Positions 15,174-23,646 of a DNA stretch of 37,795 bases are shown here, piece by piece. The translations under genes and the position numbers were made by a program. The stretch spans positions 1-37,795 of the forward strand of contig CAYWJF010000011.1 of the NCBI GenBank assembly GCA_964458545.1. Direction: 5' to 3'. Numbering within the stretch: position 1 is the stretch's first letter; every line of letters begins with the position of its first letter. Below the pieces are notes generated by a model that saw only the letters and a program-made list of their open reading frames with translations, was not told where the DNA came from and searched no databases. The DNA comes from JAYFNU01 sp964458545. Its GTDB lineage: Bacteria; Bacillota; Clostridia; Oscillospirales; Ruminococcaceae.

Positions 15174-16130
15174 ATGCCCTCTGACAACTACCCCTTCGCC
15201 ATTGGGCGAATAAAGATAATTGAAAACTCGCTTTTAGGAGACAGTAAGCTTTCGCGGCTAAGCGAGCTCGGCTACGCCGAGGCGCTAAAGCAGCTTAACG
15301 ACTGGGGCTTTTCGGCGGAATATCCCGACAAGACCGACGTTGACGCGCTTATAGACTACCGCCGAAAGGATATCCGTAATACCGTCTTCGACCTTACGCC
15401 GAACGAAGGGCTTACCAACCTCTTCTGGCTTGAGTTTGACGCTATTAACCTTAAGCTGTTCTTGAAATCGAGGCTTCTCGGCGGAAGCGACTTGGTAGAC
15501 GCGTCCACCCTTACGGGCGGCGTGTTTGAGCCTACGCTTATTCGTGACTGCGTAGATACCAAGAAGTACGAGCCGCTCGGCGAGCCGCTTGCGACGAGTA
15601 TGAACGAGCTTGAAAAGCGAATGAAGCTCTCAAACGACCCACGCGTATTAAGCGCGCTTGTCGATAGGGCGATTTTCGGCTATATCTTCGACACGCTTAA
15701 AAGCAATAAGAACGCCTTTTGTCTTGGTTACTTCAAGAAAAAAGCGGACTTCACGAACGTAACGAGTCTGCTTCGCGCCCGCGCGCTAAAATGGAGCGCC
15801 TCAGAGCTTTCCGATATGCTTATTGAGGGTGGCTCTATTGACACTAAGACGGTGCTTTCAGGGCTTGAAGCGCCAGCGGATAAGCTTCCGAAGCTTTTTG
15901 GCGGCGCTGAGAACGACGGTGAGATAAAAGCGGCGCTCGCGGTATACAATACGGGCTCGGTAAACGCCGCCGCGGAGCTTTTAGAGCGATATCTGCTTGA
16001 AACGGTCAAGGAGGAGCGCAACGATTCCTTCGGAATAGGACCGATAGCAAACTACCTGTTAACGGGTGAATACGAATGTAGGGCGCTTCGCAGAATGTTC
16101 GCGAAAAAACGCGCCGCGAAAACGGCATAA
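15174..16130 (+). CDS. ntpC: V-type ATPase subunit C (AC39/d-type)
   Basis: A 318-residue, mostly helical soluble protein of the AC39/NtpC family. Features are the N-terminal YPFAIGRIKIIENSLL, the NLKLFLKSRLL segment and the final GIGPIANYLLTGEYECRALR which closely follows family C-termini (pi-x-Y-l-x-x-k-x-E). It caps the K ring as a funnel that links it to the central stalk D-F. Length is slightly below the 330-350 usual. It sits in its standard place after subunit E. Confidence 0.92.
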   Translation: MPSDNYPFAIGRIKIIENSLLGDSKLSRLSELGYAEALKQLNDWGFSAEYPDKTDVDALIDYRRKDIRNTVFDLTPNEGLTNLFWLEFDAINLKLFLKSRLLGGSDLVDASTLTGGVFEPTLIRDCVDTKKYEPLGEPLATSMNELEKRMKLSNDPRVLSALVDRAIFGYIFDTLKSNKNAFCLGYFKKKADFTNVTSLLRARALKWSASELSDMLIEGGSIDTKTVLSGLEAPADKLPKLFGGAENDGEIKAALAVYNTGSVNAAAELLERYLLETVKEERNDSFGIGPIANYLLTGEYECRALRRMFAKKRAAKTA

Positions 16131-16148
16131 CGAAAGGAGAACGTAAGC

Positions 16149-16484
16149 TTGGCTGAAAATAAAATAGCGGTCATAGGCGACAGAGACTCCGTTATGCTAT
16201 GGGGCGCGCTCGGAGCCGAAACGGTCTACGCGACCGAGGAGCGGGAGATTGAACGCGCCGTTCACCGTCTTGCGCGCGAGGGCGCGGCAGTAATTTATAT
16301 TACCGAGCAAGCGGCAAAGAAGGCGGCGGAGGCGATAGCTAAGTATAAAACCGAGGCGTTCCCCGCAATTATTCCCATACCGAACCGCGACGGAACAAGC
16401 GGAGTGGGAATGCAAAATATAAAGGATAACATTGAAAAGGCGATAGGCGCCGATATCCTGTTTGAGGAAGAGGAGAACTCTTAA
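16149..16484 (+). CDS. ntpG: V-type ATPase central-stalk subunit F (NtpG)
   Basis: A 111-residue alpha/beta protein of the VatF family: start KIAVIGDRDSVMLWGALGAE, a central VIYITEQAAKK and PAIIPIPNRDGTSGVGMQNI. Subunit F binds D to complete the rotating central stalk. The start is TTG at 16149, with GAAAGGAG 7-8 bases upstream, and leaves the expected N-terminus AENKIAVIGD. The gene order (after C, before A) is that of ntpG. Confidence 0.9.
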   Translation: MAENKIAVIGDRDSVMLWGALGAETVYATEEREIERAVHRLAREGAAVIYITEQAAKKAAEAIAKYKTEAFPAIIPIPNRDGTSGVGMQNIKDNIEKAIGADILFEEEENS

Positions 16485-16485
16485 C

Positions 16486-18273
16486 ATGACTGAACAAAAA
16501 ACAAATGCCGTAATCGAAAAGGTAGCGGGTCCGCTTATCGTGGCGTCGGGGCTTGAGGGCTGCCAGATGTACGACGTGGTTCGCGTCAGCGAGAAGCGGC
16601 TTATCGGCGAGATAATAGAGCTTCGCGGCGGTCGCGCGTCAATACAGGTTTACGAGGAGACGGCGGGTCTCGGACCCGGCGAGCCCGTTTTCACAACGGG
16701 AGAGCCGCTCTCCGTCGAGCTTGCCCCCGGACTTATCGGCGGCATCTATGACGGAATACAGCGCCCGCTTGAGGTTATATATGAGCAGGTCGGCAACCGC
16801 ATAACCCGCGGAATAGACGTACCGAAGCTCCCGCGCGACAAGAAGTGGGCGTTTAAGCCAACGGCTGAGGTTGGCGCGGCGCTTAAGGGCGGCGACGTTC
16901 TCGGTATCGTTGAGGAAACCCCCGCCGTAACGCAGAAGATAATGGTCCCTCCCGCGTTTTCGGGAACCCTCGAATGGATATTCGAGGGCGAGGCGACGAT
17001 AGAGGAGCCCATAGCTAAGCTAAAGCTTTCTGACGGCACGATAAAAGAGGTAGCGATGCTTCAGAAATGGCCTGTCCGTAAGGGACGCCCGTTTGAGGAG
17101 AAGCTTCCTCCGAACGAGCCGATGATAACGGGACAAAGAACGATAGATACCCTCTTCCCAATTTCTAAGGGCGGCGTGGCGGCTATCCCCGGACCCTTTG
17201 GCTCGGGCAAAACGGTGGTACAGCACCAGCTTGCGAAATGGGCGGACGCTGACATTATCGTTTATATCGGCTGCGGCGAGCGCGGCAACGAGATGACCGA
17301 CGTTCTTATGGAGTTTCCCGAGCTTAAGGACCCGCGCACGGGGCTTCCGCTTATGACAAGAACGGTGCTTATCGCGAACACCTCGGATATGCCTGTCGCG
17401 GCGCGCGAGGCTTCTATTTACACAGGAATAACTATTGCGGAGTACTTCCGCGATATGGGCTACAAGGTAGCCATAATGGCGGACTCCACCTCCCGCTGGG
17501 CGGAGGCTCTTCGTGAAATGAGCGGACGCCTTGAGGAGATGCCCGGCGAGGAGGGTTACCCCGCGTACCTTTCGAGCCGCCTTGCGGAGTTCTACGAAAG
17601 AGCGGGCATAGTCAACTGCCTCGGCAGCGACCACCGCGTAGGCGCAATTACCGCTATCGGCGCGGTATCCCCTCCCGGCGGCGATACCTCCGAGCCTGTC
17701 TCGCAGGCGACCCTTCGTATAGTTAAGGTTTTCTGGGGGCTTTCCGCCCAGCTTGCCTATAAGCGTCACTTCCCCGCCATCGACTGGCTTACAAGCTATT
17801 CGCTATATAAGGACACTATGTGCGAATACTACGACAGAAACGTCGGACCCGAATGGTCGTCTCTTGTAAGCACGACGATGACGCTGTTACAGGACGAGTC
17901 GGAGCTTGAAGAGATAGTAAGGCTCGTCGGCGTAGACGCGCTGGGCTTTAAGGACAGGCTTAAGCTGGAAACGGCGAGAAGCATTCGCGAGGATTATCTG
18001 CACCAGATAGCCTTCCACGAGGTAGACACCTACACAAGCCCCGCGAAGCAGTACGGAATGTTAAAAACAATTATTCATTGGCACGATAAAGCGAACGAGG
18101 CGCTCGACAAGGACGTGGCGTTCAGCAAGATTACATCAATGGCTGTTATTGAAAAGATAGGTCGTATGAAATACATTATCGAGGACGAGGTCGAAAAGAA
18201 GATAGGCGACATCAACCGCGAGATGGACGACGAATTCGCGCAGCTAATGGGAGGCGAAGAGGACTATGCGTAA
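16486..18273 (+). CDS. ntpA: V-type ATPase catalytic subunit A
   Basis: A 595-residue catalytic subunit of usual size. It holds the N-terminal barrel (VIEKVAGPLIVASGL), the A-specific bulge domain (about 110-190), the P-loop GPFGSGKT at 236-243 with K242, and IYIGCGERGNEMTDVL with the catalytic Glu. It hydrolyses or makes ATP in the cytoplasmic A3B3 head. A longer frame starts at a TTG at 16462, but the ATG at 16486 matches the family N-terminus and is preceded by GAGGAG at about 10 bases. It overlaps subunit B by 8 bases. Confidence 0.95.
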   Translation: MTEQKTNAVIEKVAGPLIVASGLEGCQMYDVVRVSEKRLIGEIIELRGGRASIQVYEETAGLGPGEPVFTTGEPLSVELAPGLIGGIYDGIQRPLEVIYEQVGNRITRGIDVPKLPRDKKWAFKPTAEVGAALKGGDVLGIVEETPAVTQKIMVPPAFSGTLEWIFEGEATIEEPIAKLKLSDGTIKEVAMLQKWPVRKGRPFEEKLPPNEPMITGQRTIDTLFPISKGGVAAIPGPFGSGKTVVQHQLAKWADADIIVYIGCGERGNEMTDVLMEFPELKDPRTGLPLMTRTVLIANTSDMPVAAREASIYTGITIAEYFRDMGYKVAIMADSTSRWAEALREMSGRLEEMPGEEGYPAYLSSRLAEFYERAGIVNCLGSDHRVGAITAIGAVSPPGGDTSEPVSQATLRIVKVFWGLSAQLAYKRHFPAIDWLTSYSLYKDTMCEYYDRNVGPEWSSLVSTTMTLLQDESELEEIVRLVGVDALGFKDRLKLETARSIREDYLHQIAFHEVDTYTSPAKQYGMLKTIIHWHDKANEALDKDVAFSKITSMAVIEKIGRMKYIIEDEVEKKIGDINREMDDEFAQLMGGEEDYA

Positions 18274-19660
18274 GGAATATAAGACAATCCGCGAGGTCGT
18301 AGGTCCCCTTATGCTCGTGGACGGCGTGGACGGCGTAAAGTACGACGAGCTTGTCGAGATAGAGCAGGAGAGCGGCGAGATACGCTTCGGTAAGGTGCTT
18401 GAGATAAATAATGACAAAGCGCTCGTTCAGCTCTTTGAAAGCTCGCAAGGGCTTCGTATATCAACGAGCAAAACCCGTTTTCTCGGTCACGGCACCCAGC
18501 TTGCGGTTAGCCGCGATATGCTCGGGCGCGTTTTCGACGGAATGGGCAAGCCTATTGACGGCGGCGTAGAGATTATCCCCGACAAGAAGCTTGATATAAA
18601 CGGCTCGCCCCTTAATCCCGCGGCGCGTGACTACCCCGCCGAATTTATTCAGACGGGCGTTTCCGCAATCGACGGACTTAATACCCTCGTTCGCGGACAG
18701 AAGCTGCCCGTGTTCTCGGGCTCGGGTCTTCCCCACGCCCAGCTCGCCGCGCAGATAGCGCGTCAGGCTAAGGTTTTAAAGTCAGACGAAAAGTTTGCGG
18801 TGGTCTTCGCCGCGATAGGTATTACCTTTGAGGAAGCCGATTTCTTCATCAGCGATTTCAGAAAGACGGGCGCTATCGAGCGCGCGGTTCTCTTTATGAA
18901 CCTTGCGAACGACCCCGCCGTAGAACGTATAGCGACCCCGCGTATGGCTATAACCTGCGCGGAATACCTCGCGTACGAGCTCGGTATGCACGTGCTTGTC
19001 ATTCTAACGGATATTACAAACTACGCCGAGGCGCTGCGTGAGGTTTCCGCCGCGCGTAAGGAGATACCCGGTCGCCGCGGATACCCCGGCTATATGTACA
19101 CCGACCTTGCGTCGCTCTACGAAAGAGCGGGAAGAATTAAGGGCAATGCGGGCTCTATTACCCAAATACCTATACTTTCAATGCCTGAGGACGACAAGAC
19201 CCACCCGATACCCGACCTTACGGGTTATATCACCGAAGGACAGATTATCCTCTCCCGCGAGCTATACAGAAAGGGGCTTACGCCTCCTATCGACGTGCTT
19301 CCCTCACTTTCCCGCCTTAAGGATAAGGGCACGGGAAAGGGCAAAACCCGCGAGGACCATTCCGATACAATGAACCAGCTTTTCTCGGCGTACGCCCGCG
19401 GCAAGGACGCGAAGGAGCTCGCCGTCATCCTCGGTGACGCGGCGCTAACCCCCGTAGATAAGCTCTACGCGGAGTTCGCGACCCAGTTCGAGGAGCGGTA
19501 TGTTTCGCAGGGCTACACCACCAACCGTTCTATCGAGGAGACGCTCGACCTCGGCTGGGAGCTTTTAAAGATTCTTCCTCGCAGCGAGATGAAGCGTATA
19601 CGCGACGAGTATCTTGATAAGTACTGGCCCGTCGAGGCAAAGAAGGATACGGAGGCATAA
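18266..19660 (+). CDS. ntpB: V-type ATPase regulatory subunit B
   Basis: A 464-residue non-catalytic nucleotide-binding subunit, of family length. The P-loop position reads SGSGLPHAQLAAQIARQ, lacking the GKT lysine-threonine, as expected for B. Other marks are the start YKTIREVVGPLMLVDGV, GRRGYPGYMYTDLASLYERAGR, and DLTGYITEGQIILSREL. It alternates with A in the head ring. Start ATG at 18266 overlaps the end of subunit A, so translation is coupled. Confidence 0.95.
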   Translation: MRKEYKTIREVVGPLMLVDGVDGVKYDELVEIEQESGEIRFGKVLEINNDKALVQLFESSQGLRISTSKTRFLGHGTQLAVSRDMLGRVFDGMGKPIDGGVEIIPDKKLDINGSPLNPAARDYPAEFIQTGVSAIDGLNTLVRGQKLPVFSGSGLPHAQLAAQIARQAKVLKSDEKFAVVFAAIGITFEEADFFISDFRKTGAIERAVLFMNLANDPAVERIATPRMAITCAEYLAYELGMHVLVILTDITNYAEALREVSAARKEIPGRRGYPGYMYTDLASLYERAGRIKGNAGSITQIPILSMPEDDKTHPIPDLTGYITEGQIILSRELYRKGLTPPIDVLPSLSRLKDKGTGKGKTREDHSDTMNQLFSAYARGKDAKELAVILGDAALTPVDKLYAEFATQFEERYVSQGYTTNRSIEETLDLGWELLKILPRSEMKRIRDEYLDKYWPVEAKKDTEA

Positions 19661-19663
19661 AGC

Positions 19664-20296
19664 ATGCCCAAACAGATTAACCCGACGCGAATGGAGCTTA
19701 CCCGCCTTAAAAAGCGGTTAAAGACCGCCGCGAGAGGTCACAAGCTTTTAAAGGATAAGCGCGACGAGATGGTACGCCGCTTTATCGAGATAATTAAGCG
19801 CAACAAGGAGCTACGCGAGGAGGTAGAACAGAAACTCTCCGCGGCTATGGGGCGCTTTGCGGTAGCGCGCGCCGAGATGGGCAACGCCGCCGTTGAAGAG
19901 GCGCTTATCTATCCTGTTCGCACAGCGGAGCTAAAAACGGGGCTTAAGAACATTATGAGCGTGGACGTGCCGACGATTAAGCTTATTTCCGACGGCAACG
20001 AGTCGGTAGAGCTTCCCTATGGCTTCGCGTTCACCTCAAGCGAGCTGGACGGCGCGGTGCTTGATTTGGCTTCGTTACTGCCGCTTCTAATCGAGCTTGC
20101 GGAGGTCGAAAAGTCCTGCAATATGCTCGCTGACGAGATTGAAAAAACCCGTCGTCGCGTAAACGCCTTAGAGCACGTAATGATACCTGAAATGGAACAG
20201 CAGATTAAGTACATTACAATGAAGCTTGAGGAGAACGAGCGCGGCACAAAGATACGCCTAATGAAGGTAAAGGAAATGCTTCAAGAGGCAAAATAA
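19664..20296 (+). CDS. ntpD: V-type ATPase central-stalk subunit D
   Basis: A 210-residue protein of long helices with the family start INPTRMELTRLKKRLKTA and RGHKLLKDKRDEM, and a C-terminal VNALEHVMIPEMEQQIKYI. Subunit D is the rotor axle in the A3B3 head. It is the last gene of the operon; a terminator follows within 20 bases. No ntpH or ntpJ (K+ transporter) follows, unlike E. hirae. Confidence 0.94.
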   Translation: MPKQINPTRMELTRLKKRLKTAARGHKLLKDKRDEMVRRFIEIIKRNKELREEVEQKLSAAMGRFAVARAEMGNAAVEEALIYPVRTAELKTGLKNIMSVDVPTIKLISDGNESVELPYGFAFTSSELDGAVLDLASLLPLLIELAEVEKSCNMLADEIEKTRRRVNALEHVMIPEMEQQIKYITMKLEENERGTKIRLMKVKEMLQEAK

Positions 20297-20310
20297 ACAA
20301 GCAAAAAGAA

Positions 20311-20339
20311 AGGGCGAGCCGACAGGCTCGCTCTTTTTC
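20311..20339 (+). terminator. Terminator of the V-ATPase operon
   Basis: Stem AGGGCGAGCC (20311-20320) with GGCTCGCTCT (20325-20334), GACA loop, one G-T pair, then T residues. It lies 15 bases after the ntpD stop. Confidence 0.85.
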
Positions 20340-20357
20340 TATATAATCATTGTGAAA

Positions 20358-20843
20358 TCAGCCTATTGCCTTTCTTCCCGTAACCGCCGTGCCAAGCGCG
20401 TCCGCCCAGCTTTCGGTGTAGCACGCGCCGTAGGTCAGGTGCTTTCTTTCGCGGTACTTCTGGAAGTAAGGTATCGTGCCCCATATGGTGGAGGGAATGC
20501 CAATAATAATCAGGTATAAAGGTCCGAGCATAAGAGACTGGAAGGTGTGCCCATATTCGTGCACCGCCATTCTGTCGCAAAGGGTCTCGTCCGCTTCACC
20601 GTCCGCGTCTTTATAGCTGCTTTTAAAGCTTCCCGCCTTTGTACGCTTCGGGTCGCTCGTGAAGGTAAAAAGCCCAAGCGAAATGCCGCTAAAGCTATTC
20701 CAGCGGGTCATTATACTGCCGCCGTAAAACTCGTGCGGCTCTTTTATATTAACAAGGAATAGGATAAGCCCTAATACAGTCTGCGGCAATCCCCATGTGC
20801 ATTGAAGAAGTATGTAAAACGGATACCACCATTTAAACCTCAT
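20358..20843 (-). CDS. Small membrane protein with HExxH metallopeptidase motif
   Basis: A 161-residue protein I cannot name to family. It has one or two hydrophobic segments near the N-terminus (about 7-32) and a further one at about 104-122. Between them is VHEYGHTFQS: H95, E96, H99 form an HExxH zinc site. A downstream ESWADALG gives E144 in the place of a third zinc ligand, so the layout is gluzincin-like. It would be a very small membrane-bound metallopeptidase, or a pseudo-peptidase. A GAGAGG site lies 8 bases from the ATG, and its start is 12 bases after the stop of the flavoprotein gene, so they share a transcript. Confidence 0.65.
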   Translation of the reverse strand: MRFKWWYPFYILLQCTWGLPQTVLGLILFLVNIKEPHEFYGGSIMTRWNSFSGISLGLFTFTSDPKRTKAGSFKSSYKDADGEADETLCDRMAVHEYGHTFQSLMLGPLYLIIIGIPSTIWGTIPYFQKYRERKHLTYGACYTESWADALGTAVTGRKAIG

Positions 20844-20855
20844 CTTTCTCGCCTC

Positions 20856-21275
20856 TCAGTCTATCGGCTCGTCACGGATAAAGTCGCCCTCGATAAAGAA
20901 GGTCGCCGTCTTGCCCGTGAACTTAATAAGCGCGAAGTTTTCGTCATTTACTCCGTTCGGGAAGTAGGGGCGCATCCACTCGGTCCAAAGGCGTTCCTTT
21001 TCCGCAAGGTCGTCAACTATTTCGGCTGTTCCCGTAAGGGTGACGCTGTCTGGCGCGAGGAAATAGCATACGCTCGCCTTTGGGTTGGTTTTTAGGTGGC
21101 GCACCTTTGTGCCGTCAAGACCTGTTGAAAAAAAGATGTCCTTGTAGCTGTCGCGCCCTATTACGCCCAGCACGCAACTGCGCGGAAAGCCGTCCTCAGA
21201 AACTGTAGTAAATACCGCGTCGTTGCATTTCTGTAACATTGCTAATGCCTTGCTTTGAAATTCCTCTTTTGTCAT
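20856..21275 (-). CDS. Pyridoxamine-5'-phosphate-oxidase-like flavoprotein
   Basis: A 139-residue protein of the PNPOx-like split-barrel FMN/F420-binding fold: NDAVFTTVSEDGFPRSCVLG near the start, IFFSTGLDGTKVRHLKTNPKASVCYF in the middle (matching the general T-x-x-x-sxKxxxl-x-x-nPxvsl pattern) and VTLTGTAEIVDD. Members bind FMN, heme or F420, and the group name says little on function. A GAGGG site precedes the ATG. It is first in a two-gene operon with the HExxH membrane protein, downstream of and convergent with the V-ATPase operon. Confidence 0.8.
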   Translation of the reverse strand: MTKEEFQSKALAMLQKCNDAVFTTVSEDGFPRSCVLGVIGRDSYKDIFFSTGLDGTKVRHLKTNPKASVCYFLAPDSVTLTGTAEIVDDLAEKERLWTEWMRPYFPNGVNDENFALIKFTGKTATFFIEGDFIRDEPID

Positions 21276-21320
21276 TTTAATTCCCTCTTTAAAAAATTTT
21301 ATAGTGTAAGAAAAGTAAAC

Positions 21321-21581
21321 TTAGCGCATGGTTGCGCTCTTAGAAAGATACTTGTTCCTTGTGGCAAGACCGCCACGAATATGCCGTTCCGCCTTATTAT
21401 AAGCGAGCACCGCCTTACAGCTTCGCCAAAGCGTAGGGTTTATCCGCCGAAGCCGCCGAGTAATATCGTTATGTACCGTAGATTTACTTACCGCGAACCT
21501 CTTTGCCGCGCCCCTTACGGTGTCGCCCGTTTCTACAATATATCTCGCTATAAGCTCCGCGCGCTCAGCAAATTCTTCCAT
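21321..21581 (-). CDS. spoIIID: Sporulation transcriptional regulator SpoIIID
   Basis: An 86-residue DNA-binding protein that matches SpoIIID closely: ERAELIARYIVETGDTVR, the helix-turn-helix AAKRFAVSKSTVHNDITRRL (about 25-44), INPTLWRSCKAVLAYNKAER and HIRGGLATRNKY. SpoIIID acts in the mother cell after sigma-E, switching on some and shutting off other genes before sigma-K. It shows the organism to be, or to descend from, an endospore former. It starts 77 bases after the stop of the GT-C-like gene on the same strand; I could not find a convincing sigma-E promoter in that gap, so both read-through and a separate promoter stay open. Confidence 0.95.
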   Translation of the reverse strand: MEEFAERAELIARYIVETGDTVRGAAKRFAVSKSTVHNDITRRLRRINPTLWRSCKAVLAYNKAERHIRGGLATRNKYLSKSATMR

Positions 21582-21658
21582 TCCCCTTCACCTTTCATAA
21601 TTACAGCTTGTTCAATAGTATTCAAGCGTATGAAAGAATAGAAGAGGAAAGAAAAATC

Positions 21659-23635
21659 TTATTTTCCGAAATCCTCGCGCAGCTGCGCAAGCGCCGCGGA
21701 GTTGCCTACAGCTTCGAAAGAAAGCTCGCTTCCGCCGTTGTCAATAACCATATAAAAGCCGCCTGAGCCGTCAAAGAAGCCCACGAGATTGTCGCTGAAC
21801 ATCGACGAAAACTCATTTATAAAGAAATCGTCGGTTTTATAAACATAAATAAAGTCAACCTCCTGTTCGCGCAGATATTCAGAAAAGTTCGCTCGGTTGG
21901 CGCGTATGCCGTACGGAGGCATATCAGCGTCGGCGGTTTCCATTGGTACGAAGTAACCGCCGCCGAAGGTCTTAACAACGTAGGCGGGCTGCATAGCGTA
22001 GTTATAAACAAACCATTCTCCGCCCGAGGATTCCTGACAGATGAAGTAGATACGGTCGTCCACAGAAAGCTCTTTGCAGAACTTGCCAGCGGTATTTTCA
22101 ATATATTCGCGTATTTCGTTTTTGCCAGCGTTTACCTTCCAGCTCGTAAATACATATTGGTCGGGGTGTACAGGGCAAAAATAGAAGTGTGCTACCATAA
22201 GAAGCGCGCAGGCGCCTGTTCCGAGCAGAAGCGTAAAGCGTTTCCAGAAGGGCTTTGTTATCTCGAACATACAAACGCCGAAGGAAACAAGCATCCAGCC
22301 AAAGACGTGACTTGAGATATACCGTCCGAATGAGATAAGGTCGTGCGTTTCAGTATGATAAAAAATTGCGGCGTAAAGGTACGCCATAAAGACATAGTAG
22401 AGTGCGAAACCGCAGAGCATAAGAAAGCTCATTAGCGAAGTACGGAGTATCTGCTTTTTGGATTTCGTAAAGAGCGAAACGATAATAGGAAGAAGGGAAA
22501 AGAGAATTATCATCTCAAGCATTGTTCCCACGGTATAAAGCTGTCTCGTGGGTATCTCTGCTATCATCTTGCTGAGAATAGTGTTAAAGTAGGGGTCTTT
22601 TCCCGTAAATATTTCAAGTGCGGAATACTCGTAAAACACCTCTACACGCGGAATGTGGGTTACAGTATTAAAGTGAAGGGTCCACATAAGGTAGCTTGCT
22701 ATATTGGCTACATACAGAAGTAACGGGTACACGAGCAGAAGAAGCTTCGACTTTTTGTTAAAGAGAGTGTCTGTCGGGTAACGCTTGAAGAGCACCATAT
22801 CCGCCGCTATAACAGTTGCCGCAATAAGTCCGAGAGCAAGGCCAACGTCCTTCGTTAACGGCAGCAGCATAAGCCCTAAAAGCACCGCGACGAACTTCGG
22901 AAGTCCCCTTGTTTCGTCGCTGAAATATATGAGTAGCGGCGCAGCGAAGACGTAGCCCAAAATATAATCAGCGTAGCTTGTGCAGTAGGCGACAAGTCCG
23001 TCGAGTGACCACCAAAACAGATAGATGCACGCGAGCGAGAAGAAGGAGGTAACGATTATAGAAATGGGCTTTTTCCAGTCAAGCCTCGAAAAGAAAATTG
23101 TCATTACAGCCATCTCGATAATCGCGTAGGCCAAATAGACCTTATACTCTGCAAACACACCGCCGAAGAACTGGATAAAGAAGCTGAAAACCGAAAGCGC
23201 GGGCGGGTAGGAGATATTTATCATGCTGCTTTCAAAAAGGGTGTAAAGCTGGCGGTGCTCAAACACATTCTTCGCCGCCGTGCCCCAAAATGAAAACTCA
23301 TCCCAAACAAGGAAGGACGCATCCTCCGCCTTAAGGGCAAAGAAGAAGAAGATGCAAGCCACCGCAAAAAATGCTATACCGGGCGTTAAAAATGCCTTGA
23401 GGTTTGCGCCGAGCTCCTTTCTTTTCATATAGAAAACATAAACGAGCGAAAAAATCGCGAACGCGAAAACCGCAAGACCCGCGACATACAAAAGATTAAG
23501 TATTCCACAAAGGCACATAAATATTGTTAACCCTGCGACGGTAACAAACGGTGTTATTGCGCTGTTAAGCTTAAAGCGTACGCATAAAAACATACTAATC
23601 GCAAGGATTGCGATAAGGCTGATAAAAAAGTCCAT
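21659..23635 (-). CDS. Polytopic membrane protein, GT-C glycosyltransferase-like
   Basis: A 658-residue protein with about 12 membrane helices through residue 490 and an extracytoplasmic C-terminal domain of about 160 residues. The first large loop holds WDEFSFWGTAAK with D112-E113, and SYPPAL soon after, in the place where GT-C enzymes (PMT/ArnT fold) keep catalytic acids. GT-C enzymes use lipid-phosphate sugars outside the membrane. I cannot name a closer family. It starts 11 bases after the DUF2142 gene and shares an operon with neuB. It may add a sugar, perhaps the nonulosonate or its carrier sugar, to a wall or spore target; that is inference. Confidence 0.7.
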   Translation of the reverse strand: MDFFISLIAILAISMFLCVRFKLNSAITPFVTVAGLTIFMCLCGILNLLYVAGLAVFAFAIFSLVYVFYMKRKELGANLKAFLTPGIAFFAVACIFFFFALKAEDASFLVWDEFSFWGTAAKNVFEHRQLYTLFESSMINISYPPALSVFSFFIQFFGGVFAEYKVYLAYAIIEMAVMTIFFSRLDWKKPISIIVTSFFSLACIYLFWWSLDGLVAYCTSYADYILGYVFAAPLLIYFSDETRGLPKFVAVLLGLMLLPLTKDVGLALGLIAATVIAADMVLFKRYPTDTLFNKKSKLLLLVYPLLLYVANIASYLMWTLHFNTVTHIPRVEVFYEYSALEIFTGKDPYFNTILSKMIAEIPTRQLYTVGTMLEMIILFSLLPIIVSLFTKSKKQILRTSLMSFLMLCGFALYYVFMAYLYAAIFYHTETHDLISFGRYISSHVFGWMLVSFGVCMFEITKPFWKRFTLLLGTGACALLMVAHFYFCPVHPDQYVFTSWKVNAGKNEIREYIENTAGKFCKELSVDDRIYFICQESSGGEWFVYNYAMQPAYVVKTFGGGYFVPMETADADMPPYGIRANRANFSEYLREQEVDFIYVYKTDDFFINEFSSMFSDNLVGFFDGSGGFYMVIDNGGSELSFEAVGNSAALAQLREDFGK

Positions 23636-23646
23636 TTGGTCTCCTT

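Noticed and set aside
16462..16485. TTG start giving an 8-residue extension of V-ATPase subunit A
   Set aside because: The ATG at 16486 has a ribosome site and gives the family N-terminus; the TTG lies in the end of ntpG.
17020..17769. A 249-codon open frame on the minus strand
   Set aside because: It lies wholly inside ntpA on the opposite strand and its product is basic and low in family resemblance; a GC-bias shadow.
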